The notes below the pieces were generated by a model. It worked only from the letters and a program-made list of their open reading frames with translations. It had not been told where the DNA came from and did not search any database. From NCBI GenBank assembly GCA_032622095.1, contig CP136064.1:175662247-175726246 (forward strand): DNA of 64,000 bases, in the 5' to 3' direction. This DNA is from Siphonodentalium dalli. Lineage: Eukaryota; Mollusca; Scaphopoda; Gadilida; Siphonodentaliidae. Numbering within the stretch: the stretch's first letter is position 1; each line of letters opens with the position of its first letter. The position numbers and the translations under genes are program-made. This document shows, piece by piece, positions 48,338 through 61,000 of the stretch.

Positions 48338-49215
48338 ATTAATAATTGCGCTGAAGCGCAATTCAATTGCGCTTTCAGCGCAATCCAGCTTAAAGGGGTA
48401 CTGTACACCATTTTCATTAAATTTCCGGTGACAACAACGATCTAATATCGATAATATACAGAAACATAAGTAATTTGAGTCGAAGATGTATTCTGTAAAC
48501 GCTCAGGTTAATAGGCTATCTTAAAATTTAATAATTTAAAAGTTAATAATTTGATATAAATTGAATTTATGACTGGAGCCATAAAATGGCGTCAATTAAA
48601 TTACGAATTTACGTAATCAAATAAAATAAATGAGGGATACTGGCTTGTTAAACCGATCGCTTAAAATATTATGATGATACGGGGAGAACACTCAAGCCAC
48701 TCACTGACTAGCGACGATACAATAACTTAAATGATTATATGGGACTACTATGCATATAATATAACTTTTATTTGTTTCATTAGGTTGAAAACTGTACACA
48801 AATTACTCGACAACGACAATTTGTATTTTTGCATTCCGGTAAATTTGTCATCCGTAACACTACTTCGTACTCAACAGACTTTCAAATAATGAAAAAATTG
48901 TTACCTTATTCTCCGACTCGGAGACTATAAAAACCAACAACAACATTTGGCGTACAGTACCCCTTTAATTCATATCAATTGTGCTGAAGCGCAATTATTG
49001 TTACAAGCTTACACCCCTGAATAGATAGGTTATTCCATTATCATCAATTCATATGGGATATCCACCAATTGCACTTCAGCGCAATTCAAATGCGCTTCAG
49101 CGCAATGCAAAATTAATTGCGCTTCAGCGCAATTCAAAATTAATTGCGCTTCAGTGCAATAAATTTTTCACATACGGTACTACCCAAGCAATTCAATTGC
49201 GCTTCAGCGCAATTA
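48338..49215. repeat. Array of AATTGCGCTTCAGCGCAATT palindromes
   Basis: Near-perfect 20-bp palindromes (9-bp arms AATTGCGCT / AGCGCAATT, 2-bp centre) recur at 48346-48385, about 48980 and 49068-49215. More copies lie at 52856-53070. MITE E splits the array. Confidence 0.65.
48390..48968. mobile_element. TTAA-flanked MITE, family E
   Basis: The ends are TTAAAGGGGTACTGTACACC and the inverse GGCGTACAGTACCCCTTTAA, with TTAA on both sides. The first bases resemble family A (TTAAAGGTACT). No coding sequence. Confidence 0.72.
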
Positions 49216-49689
49216 TTATTATTAAAGTTGGGTTGAATAGGTGCAGGGAGAAAATTAACTGGTATCGCAATTTGCTACCCAAATTTTGCAATTTGGTATG
49301 AATTTTATATGATTTCAGAACAATGCTATCTAATTATGTCATTATGAGGTTATTTGCTAATCAAAATTTCAAAAGTAATTTGCTCCCTGAATAGGTGGGT
49401 TATTCCATTATCATAAATTCATATGCGATACCAACCAATTGCACTTCAGACTGCTTCCTTGCCTCTTATCATGAGTATTATGAGTTAACTAAAGACAGTA
49501 AACAATCATGAGAGCACCCCTACCTTTTACATTAAGGGCTGAGAGGATAATATCAAATGATTTATGGACTGAGTCATTTTATATTCGTTTAAAACCACAT
49601 CTCAGAAAATTCTTTAGAAGTCTTCAGTCACATACAGAAGGAATAAAGGCAAGGAGACAAAGTTTCCCCTGCCGCACCACATAATAGCG
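49216..49689. other. Unique intronic spacer
   Basis: A duplicated phrase GGTxATTCCATTATCATxAAT occurs at 49028 and 49398. No gene seen. Confidence 0.35.
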
Positions 49690-50475
49690 TTCCCTTCAGG
49701 GCGACTCACAAAACATTTCCTTCTGTTTTAGTCGGTGTGACTCTCGATAGCATTACCTTATGTATTAGTCGGGGTAACTTGCGACACCGGTACCTTCTGT
49801 TTTAGTCGGGGCAACTCATGATAGCATTATAATCTGTATGAATCGGGCCGACTCGTGATAGCATGCTTTCTGTATTAATCAGGAGGACTCACAATAGCAT
49901 ATTTCCTTCTGTTTTAGTCGGTGCAACTCGTGATAGCATTACATTCTCTATTAATCGTGAAGACTCGCAATAGAATTAGCTTCTGTTTTAGTTGGGGCTA
50001 ATCGTAATAGCATTATCTTCTGTTTTAGTTGGGCCGACTCGCGATAGCATTATCTTCTGTATTAGTCGGGGTGATTCACTTTTGGATTATCTTCTTTATT
50101 TGTTTGGGCTACTCTCGATAGGATTGATTAGTCAGTGTCATGGCGACTTGTAATAGCATTATGTTCTGTTTTAATCAGGGCGACTCGCGATAGCATTACC
50201 TTCTGTATTAGTCGGGGTAACTTGCGATACCGGTATATACTTTCTGTTTTAGTCAGGGTGACTCATGATACCATTAACATCTGTATGAATCGGGGCGGCT
50301 CCTGATGGCATTGCCATTGCCTTATGTATTAGTGATCAGGGCAATTCACGATAGCATTTCCTTCTGTTTTATTCTTTATGTTCTCTATAAATCGTGGAGA
50401 CTCGCAATATAGCATTACCTTCTGTATTAGTCGGGGTGACTTGCAATACCTGTACCTTCTGTTTTGTTCGGTACG
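49690..50475 (+). repeat. Minisatellite, about 45-bp unit (GATAGCATTACCTTCTGT)
   Basis: About 17 diverged units carry GTCGGGGxxACTCGCGATAG, CATTACCTTCTGTTTTAGTC. Stray units at 51220-51285 and 52838-52925 show the array was once longer and was split by H5. Confidence 0.65.
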
Positions 50476-51288
50476 AAAATTGCATTGGCTAAGCACTGTA
50501 AATAATATTGACATTATTATTTCCCGACGCAAATCTGAATACGCTGGTCGTGATTCTCTTCTGTTATATTTGAACAGTTTCTATATGTGGTTGTTTGGGT
50601 AGCCTTTATTGTCGTGTTGGGCGACTTCTTTTTGCAAGAATACCGGCAAAAAGCAAAATTATTTTTCTGTGTGGGCGCTGGGTTTCCCCGGCGATAAAAA
50701 TAATATCTGGAAAAAACAGTTGTTCTAAAAACTAGCACCGGAATATGGCGGAAGGTAATAGATATTTTTCGATCGGGGTTAATGTCGTGGCATTGTCTGA
50801 AAATCTTATCAAATGAATTTTGTTGCGTAAAACTTGTGTTTATCAGCCATAGGTGTAGTATTTTTCTCCATTCCTCACAGTGGATCGTGAGACTAATAAC
50901 AGGCAGTGTCATACTTCTGCATTTTGTTTCGGTTTCTGTTGTACAATGTAGGTTTTTGAAATTCCGGTAATGTTGTCATGTCAAAATAATTGACAGATTT
51001 CTTCAGTTCTGTTCACACAAAAATTACAGAAGATAGCACTGATAATACAGACGTACCAGCAAACAAGATTTTTTCCATGTAAATCGGATGATAGACTATT
51101 ACTAGTAAGTTTGGGCAATAGCATACAGAGAAATAATATGTCAGGTGCCATTTTCAAATGTCAGGCACCACTCATCTGGTACCTGACATTTTGTCCTGCA
51201 CTCAAATAAAAATTATACATGCGATAGCATTATATTCTGTATACTTCAGGGTGACTCGCGACTTCTGTTTTAGTCGGATAGACTCACA
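50476..51288. other. Unique intronic stretch with small hairpin
   Basis: No coding support. A hairpin ATGTCAGG...CCTGACAT lies at about 51157-51189. Confidence 0.35.
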
Positions 51289-52830
51289 ATATGAAAGTGT
51301 CAACTTAGGTAGGGGAATAATTCAATGGTTGACAGTAAATGGAGGAATAGGAAAGGTGCTACATGTAATCGAAATGTCTAACCTGTGCCAAAGGATTTAG
51401 TCATGCAAAGAGTAAAATCCAAGATGGCTGCTGGTCAGACTAAAGGTACGACCTGTAGCCTGTGCTAAAGAATTTAGTCATCATACAAAGAGTAAAATCC
51501 AAGATGGCTGCTGACGGCCATGTTTTTTGGCCGAATGACCCCAAAATTACTCGTTCCGATCTACATGTCAATATTAACATCAATGACAAATTTCATGATG
51601 ATCAGACGACAGTACGACCCGTGGCCCGTGCTAATGGATTAAATTTTGAAATCAAAGATGGCCGCTGGTGGCCATGTTTTTCGTCCGAATGACCCAAAAT
51701 GACTCGTTCCCATATACATTCCAATTTCAACAGCCATGAAAAATTTGATGATGTTCCGACTAAAGGTACGACCTGTAGCCCGTGCTAAAGGATTTAGTCA
51801 TACAAAGAGTAAAATCCAAGATGGCTGCTGGTGGCCATGTTTTATGGCCGAATGACCCCAAAATGACTCGTTCCCATCTACATGTCAATATTGACATCCC
51901 CGACAAATTTTATGATGATCACACTAAAGGTACGACCTGTATCCTGTGCTAAAGGATTTAGTCATACAAAGAGTAAAATCCAAGATGGCTGCTGGCTGCC
52001 ATGTTTTTTGGCCGAATGACCCCAAAATCACTCGTTCCCATCTGCATGTCATTGTTAAAATCCATGATAAATTATATGATGATCAGACTAAAATTATGAC
52101 CTGTAGCCCGTGCTAATTGATTTAGTCAAACAAAGAGTAAAATCCAAGATGGCTGCTGGCAGCCATGTTTTTTGGCCGAATAACCCCAAAATAAATCGTT
52201 CCCAACTACATGTCAATATTAACATCCATGACATATTTCATGATGGATCAGACGAACAGTACGACCTGTGGCCCGTGCTAACGGATTGAATTTTGAAATC
52301 AAAGATGGCTGCTGGTGGCCATGTTTTATGGCCGAATGACCCCAAAATGACTCGTTCCCATCTACATGTCATTGTTTACATCCATGACAAATTTCATGAT
52401 GATCAGACTAAAATTATGACCTGTAGCCCGTGCTAAATGATTTAGTCATACAAAGAGTAAAATCCCAGATGACTGCTGGCGGCCATGTTTTTTGGCCAAA
52501 TGACCCCAAAATTAATCGTTCCCATCTACATATCAATATTAACATCCATGACAAATTTCATGATGATCAGACGAACAGTACGACATGTAGCCTGTGCTAA
52601 TGGATTAAATTTTGAAATCAAAGATGGCTGCTGGCAGCCATGTTTTTTGGCCGAATGACCCCAAAATGACTCGTTCCCATCTACATTCCTATTTCAACAG
52701 CCATGACAAATTTCATGATGATCAGACGAAAGGTACGAACTGTAGCCCGTTCTAAAGGAAATTGTTGACGCATCACGCACACACACACGCACACACGGAC
52801 GATGGATACCAAGCCATGGCAATAGCTAAA
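51289..52830 (+). mobile_element. Pearl/HINE-like element, copy H5, about 8 units
   Basis: The left end is diverged (ATGAAAGTGTCAACTTAGG) and lacks part of the terminus. Eight to nine units follow. The right end is CCATGGCAATAGCTAAAA without the final hairpin arm. It is inserted in the 45-bp minisatellite. Confidence 0.65.
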
Positions 52831-53114
52831 AAATTATCTTCTGTTTCAGTCAGGGCGACTGAAGCGCAATTATTTTTCTATTGGATTTATTCATACCGGT
52901 ACCTTCTGTTTTAGTTGGGAAAATAATTGCGCTGAAGCGCAATTATTTTTCTATTGGATTTATTCATTAATTAACTGGGGGGTTTAGCCATATATGAAAA
53001 ATTAATTGCGCTTCAGCGCAATTCAATTGCGCTTCAGCGCAATTAATTACGAATTGCGCTTCAGCTCAATTATTAATAAATGTGAATTTGGCCTCCCATA
53101 GTGATTACATAAAT

Positions 53115-54768
53115 AATGAAAGTGTCAATGACACTGTAGCTCAACTTGGAAAGGGAATAATTTAATATATTACAGTCAATGGAGCCATTAGGAATGTGGA
53201 AAGTTGAATATCTAATACAATTGTTTATAGACATGAAGAGAAAAGTCAAATCCAAGATGGCTGCTGGCGGCCTTGTTTTCGGCCGAATGACCCCAAAATG
53301 AGTCGTTCCCATCTACATGTCATCGTTAACATCCATGACAAATTTTATGACGATCAGACTAAAGGTACGACCTGTAGCCCATGCTAAAGAATTTAGTCAT
53401 ACAAAGAGTAAAATCCAAGATGGCTGCTGGCGGCCATGTTTTTTGGCCGAATGATCCCAAAATGACTCGTTCCCATCTACATGTCATTATTAACATTCAT
53501 GACAAATTTTATGATGATCAGACTAAAGGTATGACATGTAGCCCGTGCTAAAGAATTTAGTCATACAAAGAGTAAAATCCAAGATGGCTGCTGGCGGCCA
53601 TGTTTTCGGCCGATTGACCCCAAAATGAGTCGTTCCCATCTACATGTCATCGTTAACATCCATGACAAATTTTATGATGATAAGACTAAAGGTACGACCT
53701 GTAGCCCATGCTAAAGAATTTAGTCATACAAAGAGTAAAATCCAAGATGGCTGCTGGCGGCCATGTTTTTGGGCCGAATGACCCCAAAATTACTCGTTCC
53801 CATCTACATGTCAATATTATCATCCATGACAAATTTCATGATCATCAGACGAACAGTACGACCTGTGGCCCGTGCTAATGGATTAAATTTTTTAATCCAA
53901 GATGGCCGCTGGCGGCCATGTTTTTTGTCCGAATGACCCCAAAATGACTCGTTCCCATCTACATTCCAATTTCAACAACCATGACAAATTTTATGATGAT
54001 CAGACTAAAGGTACGACCTGTAGCCCATGCTAAAGGATTTAGTCATACAATGAGTAAAATCCAAGATGGCTGCTGGCAGCCATGTTTTTGGGCCGAATGA
54101 CCTCAAAATGACTCGTTCCCATCTACATGTCATTATTAACATTCATGACAAATTTCATGATGATCAGACTAAAGGTACAACCTGTAGCCCGTGCTAAAGG
54201 ATTTAGTCATACAAAGAGTAAAATCCAAGATGGCTGCTGGCGACCAGGTTTTTTTGGCCGAATGACCCCAAAATTACTCGTTCCCATCTACATGTCATTG
54301 TTAACATCCATGACACATTTTATGATGATCAGACTAAAGGTACGACCTGCAGCCCGTGCTAAAAAATTTAGTCATACAAAGAGTAAAATCGAAGATGGCT
54401 GCTGGCGGCCATGTTTTTGGGCCGAATGACCCCAAAATTACTCGTTCCCATCTACATGTCAATATTAACATCCATGACAAATTTCATGAAGATCAGACAA
54501 ACAGTACGGCCTGTAGCCCGTGCTAATGGATTGAATTTTGAAATCCAATATGGCCACTGGCGGCCATGTTTTTTTTCCGAATGACCCCAAAATTAATTAT
54601 TCTGGTCTAAATGTTGATGTCAACAGCTATGACAAATTTCATAATGATCCGACGAAAGGTACGACCTGTAGCCTGCATTGTTGACGCCTTACGTACACAC
54701 GTACACACGGACGACGGACGACAAAGCCATGGCAATAGCTCAAACTTTACAAAGTAAAGTTGAGCTAA
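53115..54768 (+). mobile_element. Pearl/HINE-like element, copy H6, about 9 units
   Basis: Both termini are intact as in H1, with a left unique part almost identical to H1-H3. It starts 15 bp after the inverted G end at 53100. Confidence 0.72.
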
Positions 54769-55091
54769 TAAAGGACCATCGACTGTTGGTTATTTGTAAA
54801 TTGTAAAGAATTCGGAGACAGTAAGCAACATGTCCTGTCATTGTGAAAATTTGAGAGGCACCATTCTGAAATGACCAGCTCCATCCATTTGTGCCTGTCA
54901 AAATATTATTTTGAGCCTAGCTCCCCCCCCCCCCCCCAGGATGTGGCCTGTAGGGTGTGTCAAAGGAAATTGTTGACGAACATGAACATGAATAACAAAT
55001 AAAGATAACACTATAAAGAAATAATATCAGGGATGTGACAACAGTTGAAAATATCAAAGCCCAAATGTGTTGATACTGTTGGCCACTTATA
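54769..55091. other. Spacer with HINE fragment and 17-nt poly-C tract
   Basis: A run of about 17 C lies near 54922, followed by AGGATGTGGCCTGTAGGGTG, a HINE-related piece. Confidence 0.45.
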
Positions 55092-58000
55092 GATGAGCGG
55101 TCTTGGCCCCAACGGGGCTTATTTTTCGAGTTTAATTTTTTTCTTTACACACGGAAAAAATATACATCATATGAAAGTAGAAGATGTAGGCTTCATGTTC
55201 CGCCCTGCTGTAAAATGTGAAAGTGGTGCCGTTGCCATGGAAACAGAATGTAAACAATGTAGACACAGTTTGATATTAATCCATTTCCGCAAATGGTAGA
55301 AACTAATTTAAGCCCATTCTAGGACAGGAACAGACGTTGAAGATCATTTATTGATGATTTGTCAACTATAAATATGTTCCAACGATTCCAGTATTAAATA
55401 GGATGCACATATAGGTCATACAGGTCTTTATTGCCATTTTGGGGTGAAAAATGGTGATTTTTGCAAAAAATGCGATAATTTTGGAATTGGAACATTTATT
55501 GAATACTACATTGGTTACAGTAATAATTTATGCATTAGTATGATGGCATCATACGTGTACTTAAAATTAATTTGGACAAAACTGCCGAAAAGGCCCAATA
55601 CCAAGAGAAATACCTGTTACCATGGAAACGATATTTAAAAATACAAAAAATGCCGTTATTGGAAAGAAATGAAGACCTATATCCCTTGCGACAGAATATA
55701 ACTTTTTGAAATTAGTTTTTTATGACATGCACTTTTAATCCGGACTTCTGTGTTGGGTAATTCATGCGGTTTATTCAGCTGTTGTCATGGAAACGGACCA
55801 AATTTCGCCAAATATTGATGTTTTTTCCCCATAGAGCTGACATTTAAAGCATGTAATTTTATGAAGCAAAGCGTATTATGACAACCCGTTATAGATGTCT
55901 CAAAACCTTTTTCAAAGATTACTATTTCCCAATTATCCCAGTAGTAGCTAGGATGCACATATAGGATATGAAGGTTTTATTGCCATTTTGGGGTAAAAAC
56001 TGTTAATTTTTGCAAAAAATGCGATAATTTTGGAATTGAAACATTTATTTGATACTACATTGGTTACAGTAATAATTTATACATATTATGATGGCTTCTT
56101 ACGTGTGCTTCAATATAGTTTTGATAAAACTGCAGAAAAAGCCCAATACCCTGATAAATACCTATCACCATGGAAACGATATTAAAAAATACACAAAATT
56201 TCATTATTGGAAAGAAATGAAGTTCTATAACCATTGCGACATAAATTAACTTTTTGAGTAATGAATAATGATGTTTTCCCCTATAAACTGGACATTTAAA
56301 TTGTGAATTTTATAAAGCAAAACATATTGTAACAACCTGTTATAGGTATCTCAAAATCTTCAACTCATATATATAACACAATAGGGGATAAGAGCACCCC
56401 TAAGACGACTTTCCTGCAGGTTTGCCAGACACATTTACCATTATGTGAACGCACCCTGACATGGTACTCATCAGACTCAGAGTCCACGTGTTTTTATCAT
56501 TTTATTCCCAATTTCTCAGCTGTTTCTGTGGATCTAGACGAAAATTGTCTAAATAGTGATGTGTTTTGCACAATTCTTTTTATTATTGGAAATTGTGTGA
56601 ACAATTACGGGTATGTTTAAAAACCAACACCACGTATCTGGAAAATGCCATGATAGGATTTTAAAAGATTCGCTGTCTGGGAATTATGAAACTGATTTGA
56701 AAGCAAATAGTTGATGATTATAAGCTACATCCCTAAATAGTAATTACCTGTACTTACTCAGAATAACGGCATAACAAGTTCCTGGAATATATCACATCCG
56801 AACCCCTTTGGGTCAAATGTAGACCTACATGATTAAAATGGGTCATGTAGTGTGATAATAGTGAGGATTGTTATGCAAATGCAGTGATATGGTACGCCAT
56901 AGCTGCATTATGACAAGCTCAGGCAATATATCCGGTTAATATATCAATATATGTGGTTAGTTAGTCAATAGACGCAGCCTCTTTGCAATTATATTTGGCT
57001 ACTTTGTCAATATTGGAGGTTAGTTAGTCAATATATGCAGCTAATTTGTCAATATATGTGGTTAGTTAAGTCAATATATGCAGCTACTTTGCAAATATAT
57101 GCAGCTACGTTTCCAATATATGTGGTTAGTTGGTCAATACTTTGTCCATTAATTTGGTTAGTTAGTCAATATATGTAGCAAATTAGTCACTATATTCGGT
57201 TAGTTAGTCATTATATGCAGTTTCTTTGTCAATAAATGTGGTCAGTTAGTCAATATATACATCTATTTTGCCAAAATGTGCAATTGCATTGACAATATAT
57301 CCAGCTACTTTATCAATATATATATATGATTAGTTATTCATTGTTTGCAGCTGCTTAGTCAATGTATGTGGTTAGTTAGTCATTATATGCAACTACTTAG
57401 TCAATACATGCGGTTATTTAGTCATTATATGCAGCTACTTAGTCAATATATATGGTCAGTTAGTCATTATATGCAACTACTTAGTCAATATATGCGGTTA
57501 TTTAGTCATTATATGCAGCTACTTAGTCATTACATGTAACTACTTAGTCAATATATGCGGTCAGTTAGTCATTATATGTAACCACTTAGTCAATATATGC
57601 GGTTAGTCAGTCATTATATGCAGCTACTTAGTCAATATATATGGTCAGTTAGTCATTATATGCAGCTAATTAGTCAATATATGCGATCAGTTAGTCATTA
57701 TATGCAGCTACTTAGTCAATATATGCGGTTAGTTAGTCGTTATATGCATCTACATTGTCAATATATGCGGTAATTAGTCATTATATGCAGCTACTTAGTC
57801 AATATATGCAGTCAGTTAGTCATTATATGCAAACAATTAGTCAATATTTGGTCAGTTAGTCATTATATGCAGCTACTTGGTAAATATATGCGGTGAGTTA
57901 GTCATTATATGCAACTACTTAGTCAATATATGCGGTCAGTTAGTCATATGCAGCTAATTAGTCAATATATACGATCCGTTAGTCATTATATGCAGCTACT

Positions 58001-61000
58001 TAGTCAATATATGCGGTTATTTAGTCATTATATGCAGCTACTTAGTCATTACATGTAACTACTTAGTCAATATATGCGGTTAGTTAGTCATTATATGCAG
58101 CTACTTAGTCAATATATGCGGTCAGTTAGTCATTATATGTAACCACTTAGTCAATATATGCGGTCAGTTAGTCATATGCAGCTAATTAGTCAATATATAG
58201 GATCCGTTAGTCATTATATGCAGCTACTTAGTCAATATATGCGGTTATTTAGTCATTATATGCAGCTACTTAGTCATTACATGTAACTACTTAGTCAATA
58301 TATGCGGTCAGTTAGTCATTATATGTAACCACTTAGTCAATATATGCAGTTAGTCAGTCATTATATGCAGCTACTTAGTCAATATATATGGTCAGTTAGT
58401 CATTATATGCACCTAATTAGTCAATATATGCGATCAGTTAGTCATTATATGCAGCTACTTAGTCAATATATGCGGTTAGTTAGTCGTTATATGCATCTAC
58501 ATTGTCAATATATGCGGTAATTAGTCATTATATGCAGCTACTTAGTCAATATATGCAGTCAGTTAGTCATTATATGCAAACAATTAGTCAATATTTGGTC
58601 AGTTAGTCATTATATGCAGCTACTTGGTAAATATATGCGGTCAGTTAGTCATTATATGTAACCACTTAGTCAATATATGCGGTCAGTTAGTCATATGCAG
58701 CTAATTAGTCAATATATACGATCCGTTAGTCATTATATGCAGCTACTTAGTCAATATATGCGGTTAGTTAGTCATTATATGCAACTACTTAGTCAATATT
58801 TGTGGTCAGTTAGTCATTATATTAATCTACTTAGTCAGTATATGCGGTCAGTTAGTCATTATATGCAAACAATTAGTCAATATTTGGTCAGTTAGTCATT
58901 ATATGCAGATACTTGGTAAATATATGCGGTGAGTTAGTCATTATATGCAACTACTTAGTCAATATATGTGGTCAGTTAGTCATTATATGCAGCTACTTAG
59001 TCAATATATGTGGATAGTTAGTCACACTATATGCAGCTACTTAGTCAATATAAGCAGTTAGTTAGTCATTATGTGTAGATACTTAGTCAACATGTGTGGT
59101 TAGTTAGTCATTATATGCAGTTACTCAGTCAATATAAGCAGTTAGTTAGTCATTATAGTCAGTTACTTAGTCAAGATAAGCAGTTAGTTAGTCATTATAT
59201 GCAGCTACTTAGTCAATATATGCGGTTAGTTAGTCATTATATGCAGTTCCTTTGTCAATATATGTGTTAGTCAGTCATTATATGCAACTACTTAGTCAAT
59301 ATATGTGATCAGTTAGTCATTATATTTTGCTACTTAGTCAATATATGCGGTTGGATAGTCATTATATGCAGCTACTTTGTCAATATATGTGGTCAGTTTG
59401 TCATTATATGCAGCTACTTAGACAAAGTAGATGCATATATTGACTAACTAACCGCATTTATTGACTAAGTATCTACACATAATGACTAACTAACCACACC
59501 TATTGACTAAGTAGCTGCATATAATGACCAACTAACCATATATATTGACAAATTAGCTGCATATATTGTCAATGCAATTGCATATTTTCACAAAGTAGAT
59601 GTATATATTGACTAACTGACCACATTTATTGACAAAGAAACTGCATATAATGACTAACTAGCCACATATATTGACTAATTATCTACACATAATGACTAAC
59701 TAACCACATTTATTGACTAAGTAGCTGCATATAATGACTAACTAACTGCATGTATTGACTAAGTAGCTGCATATAATGACTAACTAACTGCATATATTGA
59801 CTAAGTATCTACACATAATGACTAACTAACCACACCTATTGACTAAGTAGCTGCATAGAATGACCAACTAACCATATATATTGACAAATTAGCTGCATAT
59901 ATTGTCAATGCAATTGCACATTTTGACAAAGTAGATGTATATATTGACTAACTGACCACATTTATTGACAAAGAAACTGCATATAATGACTAACTAGCCA
60001 CATATATTGACTAATTATCTACACATAATGACTAACTGACCACATATATTGAATAAGTAGCTGCATATAATGACTAACTGACACATATATTGACTAAGTA
60101 ACTGCATATAATGACTAACTAACCACATATATTGACTATTAAACTAACCGCATATATTGACTAATTTGCTATATATATTGACTAACTAACCAAATTAATG
60201 GCCAAAGTATTGACCAACTAACCACATATATTGGAAACATAGCTGCATATATTTGCAAAGTAGCTGCATATATTGACTTAACTAACCACATATATTGACA
60301 AATTATCTGCATATATTGACTAACTAACCTCCAATATTGACAAAAGTAGCCAAATATAATTGCAAAGAGGCTGCGTCTATTGACTAACTAACCACATATA
60401 TTGATATATTAACCGGATATATTGCCTGAGCTTGACATAAGGCAGCTATGGCGTACCATATCACCGCATTTGCATAGCAATCCTCACTATTATCACACTA
60501 CATGACCCATTTTAATCATGCAGGTCTACATTTGACCCAAAGGGGTTCGGATGTGATATATTCCAGGAACTTGTTATGCCGTTATTCTGAGTAAGTACAG
60601 GTAATTACTATTTAGGGATGTAGCTTATAATCATCAACTATTTGCTTTCAAATCAGTTTCATAATTCCCAGACAGCGAATCTTTTAAAATCCTATCATGG
60701 CATTTTCCAGATACGTGGTGTTGGTTTTTAAACATACCCGTAATTTTTCACACAATTTCCAATAATAAAACAAATTGTGCAAAACACATCACTATTTAGA
60801 CAATTTTCGTCTAGATCCACAGAAACAGCTGAGAAATTGGGAATAAAATGATCAAAACATGTGGACTCTGAGTCTGATGATTACCATGTCAGGGTGCGTT
60901 CACATAATGGTAAATTTGTCTGGCAAACCTGCAGGAAAGTCGTCTTAGGGGTGCTCTTATCCCCTATTGTGTTATATATATGAGTTGAAGATTTTGAGAT

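Larger units (their letters stand above)
48315..53100. mobile_element. 4.8-kb region bounded by inverted element G ends
   Basis: TATGGGAGGCCAAATTCACA then TTTATTAATAATTGCGCTGA at 48315, and the exact inverse ending at 53100. Either this is one large TIR element that has collected insertions (MITE E, a minisatellite, HINE H5) or two G copies in opposite orientation. GC-core palindromes lie just inside both ends. Confidence 0.5.

Noticed and set aside
50517..50912. 131-codon minus ORF
   Set aside because: No start context, domain or splice evidence. It lies beside a minisatellite.
7696..54429. Many 60-100 codon ORFs containing KSKIQDGCWRPCF or DPKMTRSHLH
   Set aside because: They recur once per 160-bp repeat unit, follow the unit period and are broken by ordinary unit variation. 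Repeat by-products, not genes.
57345..58895. ORFs of YMQLLSQYMRL repeats
   Set aside because: They are translations of the 42-bp array and end wherever unit length changes.
56937..60430. CRISPR-like spacing of repeats
   Set aside because: There are no unique spacers: both halves of each unit are repeats. The genome is eukaryotic and no cas genes are present.
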